Shown here one piece after another: positions 57,467 through 64,000 of a DNA stretch of 64,000 nt (positions are counted from its first letter, which is position 1; every line of letters begins with the position of its first letter). Source of the stretch: Oceanimonas sp. GK1 (lineage in GTDB: Bacteria > Pseudomonadota > Gammaproteobacteria > Enterobacterales > Aeromonadaceae); NCBI RefSeq assembly GCF_000243075.1, contig NC_016745.1, forward strand, positions 793,501 through 857,500, in the 5' to 3' direction. The translations under genes were made by a program, and so were the position numbers. Below the pieces are notes generated by a model. The model was not told the origin of the DNA. It did not search any database and was given only the letters and a program-made list of their open reading frames with translations.

Positions 57467-58486
57467 ATGGGCCAGTATTTTCTGCGTCGATTATTGCTGC
57501 TGATCCCCACCTTTCTCGGCATTACCCTGGTGGTGTTTGCCATTACCCGCTTCGTGCCGGGGGGGCCGGTGGAGCGCATGCTGATGGAAAGCCAGCTGGC
57601 GGGCAGCGAATACAGTCAGAGCAGCCGGGGCGGCCAGGTGCTGTCTTCCGAGCAAATTGACGAACTCAAGGCCTTTTACGGCCTCGACAAGCCGGTGGCG
57701 GAAGCCTATCTGGACTGGCTGGGCAAGCTGGTGCGGCTGGACCTGGGCGATTCGACCCGCTATTACCTGCCGGTGTGGGAGCTTATCAAGGAGCGGTTGC
57801 CGGTGTCGGCCTTTTTCGGCATCTGTACCTTTTTGCTCAGTTACCTGGTGTCCATTCCGCTCGGTATTCTCAAGGCCCTGAAGCACAACAGCCGCTTCGA
57901 CAGCATCAGCTCCATGCTGATCTATGCCGGCTATGCGCTGCCGGCCTATGTGGTGGGCATTTTCCTGCTGACCATTTTCGCCTTTCAGCTGGGCTGGTTT
58001 CCCATGGGCGGGTTTGTGGGCGACGACTTCTATTACCTGGAGGGATTCTGGCCCAAGACCTTCAACCTGTTTCATCATGCCCTGCTGCCGCTGATTGCCT
58101 ATGCCATCGGCGACTTTGCGGTGCTGACCATGACCATGAAAAACAGCCTGATGGAAAACCTCTCCGCCGACTATGTACGTACCGCCGTGGCCAAGGGGCT
58201 GCCCTTTCGCCAGGCGGTTACCCGCCATGCCCTGCGCAACAGCCTGATCCCCATTGCCAGCCACTTTGGCAACGTGATTTCGGTGTTTTTCGCCGGTTCT
58301 TTTCTGATCGAGGTGATCTTCAATATCGACGGCCTGGGCCTGCTGGGTTACGAGGCGGTGGTGGAGCGGGATTACCCGGTGGTGATGGGCATACTGGCGG
58401 TGACCTCGTTACTGATGCTGGTGGGCAACATCCTGTCGGATATCTGTGTGGCGCTGGTGGATCCGCGAGTGAGGTTCGATGGCTAG
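57467..58486 (+). CDS. yejB: Oligopeptide ABC transporter permease, YejB-like
   Basis: This is the first membrane subunit of a peptide importer of the Yej/microcin C type. The 339-residue protein starts MGQYFLRRLLLLIPTFLGI, the usual DppB/YejB N-terminus with the first helix. It has the EAA-like loop in TAVAKGLPFRQAVTRHALRNS and the end DPRVRFDG. The sequence EVIFNIDGLGLLGYEAVVERDYPVVMG (quoted as the family block) is typical of YejB. ATG 57467 with AAGGA upstream is preferred; the frame to 57368 adds 33 residues unlike the family. It overlaps the next gene by 8 bp. Confidence 0.92.
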   Translation: MGQYFLRRLLLLIPTFLGITLVVFAITRFVPGGPVERMLMESQLAGSEYSQSSRGGQVLSSEQIDELKAFYGLDKPVAEAYLDWLGKLVRLDLGDSTRYYLPVWELIKERLPVSAFFGICTFLLSYLVSIPLGILKALKHNSRFDSISSMLIYAGYALPAYVVGIFLLTIFAFQLGWFPMGGFVGDDFYYLEGFWPKTFNLFHHALLPLIAYAIGDFAVLTMTMKNSLMENLSADYVRTAVAKGLPFRQAVTRHALRNSLIPIASHFGNVISVFFAGSFLIEVIFNIDGLGLLGYEAVVERDYPVVMGILAVTSLLMLVGNILSDICVALVDPRVRFDG

Positions 58487-59525
58487 GCTGCTTTCCGATG
58501 TGACTCGAAAAAAGCTGCGCCGCTTTCGCAGTATCAAGCGCGGCTATTACGCCTTTGTGCTGTTCATGATCATGGTGCTGCTGTCGCTGGCCGCCGAGCT
58601 GTGGGTCAGTAACCGGGCGCTGCTGGTGAAGTATGAAGGCCGGCTGTATTTTCCTACCTATGGCGCGGTGATCCCGGGTAACACCTTTGATCTCGGCTAC
58701 CAGTACGAAACCAACTACCGGGAGCTGAAACACGCTCTGGCCGGGCAGCCCGGCAACTGGGTGCTGTTGCCGCCGGTGCCCTGGAGCCCCTATGAGCAGG
58801 ACTACAGCGGCGACAGTTATCCACCGACGGCGCCCGATGCCGGCAGTCGTCACTATCTGGGTACCGACAGCTCGGGGCGGGATATCGTCGCCCGCCTGGT
58901 GTACGGCTTTCGCACCGCGGTGGGCTTTGCCTTTATCGCGCTTACCGCCAGTTATGGCATCGGCGTGCTGCTCGGCTGCCTGATGGGGTTTTGGGGAGGG
59001 CGCTTTGACTTGTTATTCCAGCGTTTTATCGAAATCTGGTCCCAGGTGCCGTTTCTGTACGTGATCATGATACTGGTGTCCCTGACCCAGCCCAATTTCG
59101 CACTGTTCGTGGGCATCAACGTGCTGTTTGGCTGGATGGGTATTACCTGGTACATGCGCACCCTGACCTACAAGGAAAAGGCGCGGGACTATGTGCTGGC
59201 GGCCCGGGCCCAGGGAGCCGGTACCTGGCGCATTATTGTGCATCATATTCTGCCCAATACCCTGATGATGATCGTCACCCTGGCGCCCTTTACCGTGGTG
59301 GCCAATATTTCCCTGTTGACGGCCCTCGACTACCTGGGTTTCGGGTTGGCACCGCCGACCCCCAGCTGGGGCGAGCTGCTGCGTCAGGGGGTCAATCATC
59401 TGGACTCGCCCTGGATAGTGGGCTCTGTGGTGGTGGCGGTGTCGCTGGTGCTGATCACCGTTTCCTTTATCGGCGAGGCCATTCGTGAGGCCTTTGACCC
59501 CAAACACTTCTCTCGTTACGAATAG
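58479..59525 (+). CDS. yejE: Oligopeptide ABC transporter permease, YejE-like
   Basis: This is the second permease of the importer. The 348-residue protein has a cytoplasmic start with RFRSIKRGYYAFVLFMIMVLLSL and a long periplasmic loop (about 50-130). The motif HYLGTDSSGRDIVARLVYGFR is shared by DppC/YejE permeases. The EAA loop is ARAQGAGTWRIIVHHILPN and the end is PKHFSRYE. The large loop is specific to YejE-like permeases. It overlaps yejB and is followed after 12 bp by the binding protein. Confidence 0.93.
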   Translation: MARLLSDVTRKKLRRFRSIKRGYYAFVLFMIMVLLSLAAELWVSNRALLVKYEGRLYFPTYGAVIPGNTFDLGYQYETNYRELKHALAGQPGNWVLLPPVPWSPYEQDYSGDSYPPTAPDAGSRHYLGTDSSGRDIVARLVYGFRTAVGFAFIALTASYGIGVLLGCLMGFWGGRFDLLFQRFIEIWSQVPFLYVIMILVSLTQPNFALFVGINVLFGWMGITWYMRTLTYKEKARDYVLAARAQGAGTWRIIVHHILPNTLMMIVTLAPFTVVANISLLTALDYLGFGLAPPTPSWGELLRQGVNHLDSPWIVGSVVVAVSLVLITVSFIGEAIREAFDPKHFSRYE

Positions 59526-59537
59526 GCAGGGACTGCG

Positions 59538-61340
59538 ATGAACAAACTGCTGGCGATACTGACTTCCTTTGGCCTGGCCCTGTGGGTGCAGGCGGCGGAG
59601 CTGCCCGACAACCTGGCATGGGAAACCAACCACGAGGATCCCATTTTTGCCTCACCCGAGGCCAGGCGGGGCGGCCAGTTCAATATGACGTTGATGACCT
59701 TTCCGCTGACCTTCCGTACCGTGGGACCGGACTCCAACACGGCGTTCCGTTCCTTTATTCTGGAAAATCAGCTCGGCCTCTACGCCCTGCACCCGGAAAC
59801 CGAAAACCCCATTCCCGCCCTGGCCACCCACTGGGCCTTTGGCGACGACAACCGCACCATGTATTTCAAACTCAATCCGGCGGCGCGCTGGTCCGATGGC
59901 GAGCCGGTCACCGCCGACGACTTTGTGTTTGCGCTGGAGTTCATGCGCTCCAAGGTGATACGGGCACCCTGGTACAACAATTATTTCACCGAAGAACTCA
60001 CCGACGTCACCAAGTACGACGACCACACCATTTCGGTGACCGCCGGCAGCCCCAAGAGCCGGCGCGAGCTGCTCAATACCGTTGGCCTGGTGCCCCAGCC
60101 CGAGCATTACTATGAAATGACCGACGACTGGGTGCGCCGCTATAACTGGGAAGTGGTGCCGGTGACCGGCGCCTATGTGATTAGCGACGTCAAACGGGGC
60201 CGCTCCATTACCTTCAAGCGACTGGACGACTGGTGGGGCAATGATCTTACCTACTACCGGCACCGGTTCAATGTGGATGAAATCCGCCTGACCGTGGTGC
60301 GGGATCTCAACATTGCCTATCGCCATTTTCTGCGGGGCGATGTGGATACCTTTGGCCTGATCTTGCCGGAATGGTGGCACGACAAGACCAGCACCCCCGA
60401 ATACCGCAACGGCCTGATCAAACGCATCTGGTTCTACAACGATACCCAGCAGGGGGCTCAGGGACTGCACCTCAATACCGCCCATCCCCGGCTTTCGGAT
60501 GTGCGGGTGCGCAAGGGTATTGCCCATGCCATCAACATGCAGCGCATGCTCGACACCATACTGCGCGGCGACTATGAGCGCATGCACAGCTTTGGCAGCG
60601 GTTATGGGGATTTCACCGATTACGAGATTCAAGCCCGGGAGTACGACATTCAGCAGGCAAGGGCGCTGTTTGCCGAGGCCGGTTACGATCGGCAGGGCCC
60701 GGGCGGCATTCTGATGAACGCCAGTGGCGACCGGCTCAGCCTGGCGGTGACCTATACCACCCAGGAACACACTGCCCGGCTGGCCATTTTGCGGGAAGAG
60801 GCCCGCAAGGCGGGGCTGGATCTGCAGCTCAACCTGGTGGACGGCGCCACCGGCTTTAAGGTGATGCTGGAGAAAAAACACGAGGCGGCCTGGCTGGGCT
60901 GGAGCGGTGGTGGCCTCTATCCCCAGTATTGGGAGTTTTTCCATTCCGCCAACGCCAACAAGCCGCAGACCAACAACCTGTTCAATATCAGTGACGACGC
61001 GCTGGATCGGTTGATCGAGACCTATCGTCGCACCATGGATCTCGACGACAAGGCCGCGATCTCCCGGCAAATCCAGCGTCGGGTGCATGAGCTGGCCCTC
61101 TTTATTCCCGGCTACCAGGTGCCCTATACCCGGGAAGCCTACTGGCGTTATGTCAAACTGCCCGAGGCCAGGGGCACGCGCCGCTCCCCCTCCCTGTTCT
61201 GGCCAATGGAAGGCTATCCCCACAGCACCGGTGGTCTGTTCTGGATTGACCAGGCCGAGCAGGATAAGATCAAGGCCGGCGGCCAGCGCCATGAGCCGGT
61301 GACCGAGGTGGTGGAAACCTGGCGGCGGCAGGCGCCCTGA
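59538..61340 (+). CDS. yejA: Periplasmic oligopeptide-binding protein, YejA-like (SBP family 5)
   Basis: This is the solute receptor of the importer. The 600-residue protein has a signal peptide (about 1-19, ending VQAAE) and the family-5 fold. Blocks include LATHWAFGDDNRTMYFKLNPAARWSDGEPVTADDFVFAL (family motif, quoted in part) and RVRKGIAHAINMQRM. The length of about 600 is typical of YejA and microcin C/murein-peptide receptors rather than DppA. The ligand is inferred to be a peptide. The stop overlaps the next ATG by one base (TGATG). Confidence 0.92.
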   Translation: MNKLLAILTSFGLALWVQAAELPDNLAWETNHEDPIFASPEARRGGQFNMTLMTFPLTFRTVGPDSNTAFRSFILENQLGLYALHPETENPIPALATHWAFGDDNRTMYFKLNPAARWSDGEPVTADDFVFALEFMRSKVIRAPWYNNYFTEELTDVTKYDDHTISVTAGSPKSRRELLNTVGLVPQPEHYYEMTDDWVRRYNWEVVPVTGAYVISDVKRGRSITFKRLDDWWGNDLTYYRHRFNVDEIRLTVVRDLNIAYRHFLRGDVDTFGLILPEWWHDKTSTPEYRNGLIKRIWFYNDTQQGAQGLHLNTAHPRLSDVRVRKGIAHAINMQRMLDTILRGDYERMHSFGSGYGDFTDYEIQAREYDIQQARALFAEAGYDRQGPGGILMNASGDRLSLAVTYTTQEHTARLAILREEARKAGLDLQLNLVDGATGFKVMLEKKHEAAWLGWSGGGLYPQYWEFFHSANANKPQTNNLFNISDDALDRLIETYRRTMDLDDKAAISRQIQRRVHELALFIPGYQVPYTREAYWRYVKLPEARGTRRSPSLFWPMEGYPHSTGGLFWIDQAEQDKIKAGGQRHEPVTEVVETWRRQAP

Positions 61341-62320
61341 TGAGTGCCTTGCTGGAGGTAGAGCACCTGGCGGTCAGTTTTACCACCGAGGCGGGCAGCT
61401 TTCGGGTGGTGGATGATGTCAGTTTTTCGCTGGCGCCAGGCCAGACCCTGGGCCTGGTGGGGGAGTCCGGCTGTGGCAAGAGCGTGACGGCGCTCAGCCT
61501 GCTGGGGCTGCTGCCTCAGCCCGCCGGACGAGTGGTGGGGGGCCGGGCCCGGTTTCAGGGGCAGGAGCTGCTGACCCTGAACCGGAAAGAACGCTATCGC
61601 CTGCGCGGCAACAAGATTGCCATGATCTTTCAGGAGCCGATGACGGCCCTCAACCCGGTGCACACCGTCGGCCGCCAGCTGATGGAGGTGTATGAGCTGC
61701 ACCGGCCGGAGCTGAACAAGACCCAGCGCCGGCAGGCGGCCCTGGCCATATTACGCCAGGTGGGCATTTCGGAAGCCGAAGCCCGGCTGAGCGCTTATCC
61801 CCATCAGTTGTCCGGCGGCATGCGGCAGCGGGTGATGATCGCCATGGCGCTGGCCTGCGAGCCGGATCTGCTGATCTGCGACGAGCCCACCACGGCACTG
61901 GACGTCACCATACAGGCGCAGATCCTGCATTTGATCCGCCAGTTGCAGCAGCAAAACAACATGGCGGTGATCTTTATTACCCACGATCTGGGGGTGGTGG
62001 CCCAGATTTGCGATCAGGTGCTGGTGATGTACGCCGGCCGCAGCGCCGAGCAGGCCGGGGTGTTTGAACTCTTTGAGCGTCCGCACCATCCCTATACGCG
62101 AGGCCTGCTGGCCTCCATTCCCCGCCTGGAGCGGGCCGGTAAAACCGAGCTGCCGGCCATTCGTGGTCAGGTGCCCTCCCTGGAAGAGCTGCCGGGCGGT
62201 TGCCGGTTCGCCAATCGTTGTCCGCACATGACCGACGTCTGCCGAGTCCAGCCGCCCCGCGAGGCGGCGGGAGACGGGCATTATGTCTGGTGCCATCATT
62301 GGCGGGAGCTGTCGTCATGA
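61340..62320 (+). CDS. Peptide ABC transporter ATPase (first of two)
   Basis: The 326-residue DppD-like ATPase has Walker [10 protein letters not shown], signature LSGGMRQRV, Walker [14 protein letters not shown] and switch FITHDLG. The C-terminal oligopeptide-transport extension has the cysteine cluster [14 protein letters not shown], which in related proteins holds an iron-sulfur cluster. In E. coli the two ATPase halves are fused as YejF; here they are separate. It overlaps the second ATPase gene as ATGA. Confidence 0.95.
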   Translation: MSALLEVEHLAVSFTTEAGSFRVVDDVSFSLAPGQTLGLVGESGCGKSVTALSLLGLLPQPAGRVVGGRARFQGQELLTLNRKERYRLRGNKIAMIFQEPMTALNPVHTVGRQLMEVYELHRPELNKTQRRQAALAILRQVGISEAEARLSAYPHQLSGGMRQRVMIAMALACEPDLLICDEPTTALDVTIQAQILHLIRQLQQQNNMAVIFITHDLGVVAQICDQVLVMYAGRSAEQAGVFELFERPHHPYTRGLLASIPRLERAGKTELPAIRGQVPSLEELPGGCRFANRCPHMTDVCRVQPPREAAGDGHYVWCHHWRELSS

Positions 62321-63330
62321 GTGTTTTGCTGAAAGTGGACAACCTGCAACAGCACTTTACCCTGGGAGGAGGCCTGTTGCGCAGGGGCCGCACCCTGTAT
62401 GCGGTGGACGGTGTCAGCTTTGAACTGGAAGAAGGGCAGACCCTGGGGCTGGTGGGAGAATCGGGTTGCGGCAAGTCGACCCTGGCCCGGGCCCTGCTCA
62501 AGTTGCATGAGCCCACGGCAGGGCGGATCCTGTTTGACGGCGTCGATATCAGCCGGTTCAGCCGCGGCCAAATGCAACCGCTGCGGCGGGAGATGCAGAT
62601 GGTGTTTCAGGATCCTCAAGAGTCTTTAAACGGTCGCCATACCATAGGCACCCTGCTGCAGGAGCCCTTCGTGATCCACCGGATCGGCCGTGCCAGCGAA
62701 CGGCGTCAGTGGGCCGCCGATTTGCTGGCACGGGTCGGGCTGCCGGTGTCGGCGCTGGACAGGTTTCCCCATGAGTTTTCCGGCGGTCAGCGGCAGCGCA
62801 TCGGCATTGCTCGGGCCATGGCGCTCAGCCCCCGCCTGCTGGTGTGTGATGAAGCGGTGTCGGCATTGGACGTGTCGGTGCAGTCCCAGATCCTCAACCT
62901 GCTGTTGTCGCTGCAGCAGGAGCGGGGGCTGGCCATGCTGTTCATCGCCCACGATCTGTCGGTGGTCAAGCATATCTCGGATCACATCGCCGTCATGTAT
63001 CTGGGGCGCATCGTCGAGCTGGCGCCGGCCGAGGAGCTCTACCGCCAGCCCCGGCATCCTTATACCCGCGCCCTGATTTCGGCGATCCCGAAACCCGATC
63101 CCCGGGATCGCCAGCCTCCGATGATGCTGAGTGGCGAGCTGCCGTCTCCGGCCAATCCCCCCAGCGGCTGCCATTTTCGCACTCGCTGCCCCTATGCTCA
63201 GGAACGGTGTGCCAAAGAGTCGCCTGGGCTTATGGGCAAGGGGCATCGGGTGGCCTGCCATTTTCACGAGCAAATCGCCTCTGGCGAGCTGCAGCCCTGT
63301 GCTAACATGCGGCCGGTAACCATTTTCTAA
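62317..63330 (+). CDS. Peptide ABC transporter ATPase (second of two)
   Basis: The 337-residue DppF-like ATPase has Walker [10 protein letters not shown], signature [10 protein letters not shown], Walker [14 protein letters not shown] and switch FIAHDLS. A C-terminal cysteine cluster [14 protein letters not shown] matches the first ATPase. ATG 62317 with GGGAG upstream is chosen; the longer frame to 62200 lies inside the preceding gene. It ends the five-gene importer operon 13 bp before gmhB, so gmhB may be read through from it. Confidence 0.95.
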   Translation: MSVLLKVDNLQQHFTLGGGLLRRGRTLYAVDGVSFELEEGQTLGLVGESGCGKSTLARALLKLHEPTAGRILFDGVDISRFSRGQMQPLRREMQMVFQDPQESLNGRHTIGTLLQEPFVIHRIGRASERRQWAADLLARVGLPVSALDRFPHEFSGGQRQRIGIARAMALSPRLLVCDEAVSALDVSVQSQILNLLLSLQQERGLAMLFIAHDLSVVKHISDHIAVMYLGRIVELAPAEELYRQPRHPYTRALISAIPKPDPRDRQPPMMLSGELPSPANPPSGCHFRTRCPYAQERCAKESPGLMGKGHRVACHFHEQIASGELQPCANMRPVTIF

Positions 63331-63343
63331 GACAGGTAATGCA

Positions 63344-63901
63344 GTGACAAAGGCAGCGATTTTTCTCGACCGGGACGGCGTCATCAATCAGGACAGCGGC
63401 TATGTGTCCCATTCCGATGATTTTATCTTTATCGATGGCGTCATTGATGCACTCAGAGAGTTAAAGGAAAAAGGCTATCTGCTGGTGGTGGTCACCAACC
63501 AGTCGGGTATCGCTCGCGGCCTGTTCAGTGAAGATGACTTTATGCGCCTGACCGAGTGGATGGACTGGTCCCTGGCCGATAGGGGCGTGGATCTGGACGG
63601 TATCTATTTCTGCCCGCATCACCCTTCTGCCGGCAGCGGCCCCAACACGCAAGCGTGTGACTGTCGCAAGCCGGCTCCCGGCATGCTGCTGGACGCCGCC
63701 AGGGAACTCGGCATAAATCTGGCTGCTTCCTATATGGTGGGTGACAAGGTATCGGACATGAATGCAGCCATTGCCGCCGGTGTGGGCCACCCCGTACTGG
63801 TGCGGACCGGCAAGGAAATTACCGAGGAAGGGGAAAAACTGGCGGAAAGCGTCTATCCTTCTCTGGTGGAATTTGCACGGCAACTGGCCAGGGCGCAGTA
63901 A
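63344..63901 (+). CDS. gmhB: D-glycero-beta-D-manno-heptose 1,7-bisphosphate 7-phosphatase
   Basis: GmhB removes the 7-phosphate in the ADP-heptose pathway for the LPS inner core. The 185-residue HAD enzyme has the nucleophile motif [19 protein letters not shown], the zinc-binding loop with cysteines and histidines (YFCPHHP and CDCRKP) and the acidic motif MVGDKVSDM. The start is GTG 63344 with AGGT 7 nt upstream. gmhB followed by an rRNA operon matches the E. coli metN-gmhB-rrnH region. Confidence 0.97.
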   Translation: MTKAAIFLDRDGVINQDSGYVSHSDDFIFIDGVIDALRELKEKGYLLVVVTNQSGIARGLFSEDDFMRLTEWMDWSLADRGVDLDGIYFCPHHPSAGSGPNTQACDCRKPAPGMLLDAARELGINLAASYMVGDKVSDMNAAIAAGVGHPVLVRTGKEITEEGEKLAESVYPSLVEFARQLARAQ

Positions 63902-63967
63902 ATTCCATCACTTTGGTTAACCTTTGAGCACTTGGCGCGGCGGACGGGATTTTTCTTCAAAAAGCCC

Positions 63968-63995
63968 TTGCGCAAAAACCGCGGCTCCCTATAAT
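63968..63995 (+). promoter_or_regulatory. Ribosomal RNA operon P1-type promoter
   Basis: TTGCGC, a 16-bp spacer ending CTCCC, and a consensus TATAAT are followed by the GCGC discriminator. An AT-rich stretch upstream (63950-63964) could be an UP element. This wording is close to E. coli rrn P1. The 16S gene itself must begin beyond the window. Confidence 0.88.
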
Positions 63996-64000
63996 GCGCA

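Noticed and set aside
63902..64000. Start of the 16S rRNA gene within the window
   Set aside because: Only the P1-type promoter and discriminator are present; the mature 16S start and leader lie beyond the last base. No tRNA gene was recognised anywhere in the window either.

Overview
The window is GC-rich chromosomal DNA from a gammaproteobacterium. The gene neighbourhoods match enterobacterial, Aeromonas and Vibrio order: hpt-yadGH, panBCD-folK-pcnB-gluQ-dksA-sfsA-thpR-hrpB-mrcB, hemL-erpA, yadS-btuF-mtnN, gltBD-arcB and metNIQ-gmhB-rrn. A marine Aeromonadales lineage of the Oceanimonas/Oceanisphaera/Zobellella type is my best inference from synteny and from the style of the intergenic repeats; no 16S gene is present to confirm it. 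Nearly all of the DNA is housekeeping sequence. The unusual material is in the intergenic spaces and in two insertion sequences.

Layout: the 3' part of rpoC with its terminator (1-3.6 kb); an IS3-family element (3.66-4.92 kb); assimilatory sulfate reduction genes cysJIH and, after a repeat-filled gap, the siroheme gene cysG (5.0-11.2 kb); a TIGR03899-type gene, a 28-codon membrane micro-ORF, ppa, mpl and ubiX (11.2-15.0 kb); a mosaic repeat region, hpt and the yadGH ABC exporter (15.0-17.9 kb); an IS1111-group (IS110 family) element inserted in a palindromic repeat (18.1-19.6 kb); the leftward pan/folK/pcnB/gluQ/dksA cluster (19.8-25.2 kb); sfsA, thpR, a CHASE-GGDEF-EAL gene, hrpB and mrcB (25.5-34.2 kb); a VOC protein, hemL, erpA, a glutaredoxin, a HIT protein, an M23 peptidase and tyrS (34.3-40.2 kb); yadS, btuF, cbiB-like and mtnN (40.3-43.4 kb); gltD, gltB, arcB, dgt and rfaH (43.7-54.6 kb); metNIQ behind a recognisable MetJ-type promoter (54.6-57.3 kb); a five-gene Yej-like peptide ABC importer (57.5-63.3 kb); gmhB, and finally an rRNA P1-type promoter at the last bases.

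The most interesting signal is a family of about 100-bp intergenic elements. Each has a long outer stem, an inner stem and two short hairpins, so it can fold as a cloverleaf. I count at least seven copies, intact or broken. The stems differ between copies but stay base-paired, which points to selection on structure. One copy has been split by the IS1111-group element exactly at the edge of a hairpin loop, and both element ends can be reconstructed to the base. IS110-family elements are now known to be RNA-guided (bridge RNA or seekRNA), and this one carries about 290 bp of non-coding DNA after its transposase where that RNA would lie. A second covarying double hairpin (15.34-15.42 and 19.57-19.64 kb) is nested in the same repeats.

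Other notable details are an apparent AUU start codon for pcnB, two tandem MetJ boxes filling the 17-bp spacer of the metN promoter, an RBS-sequestering inverted repeat in the IS1111-group element, and a well-supported micro-ORF with a strong ribosome binding site.
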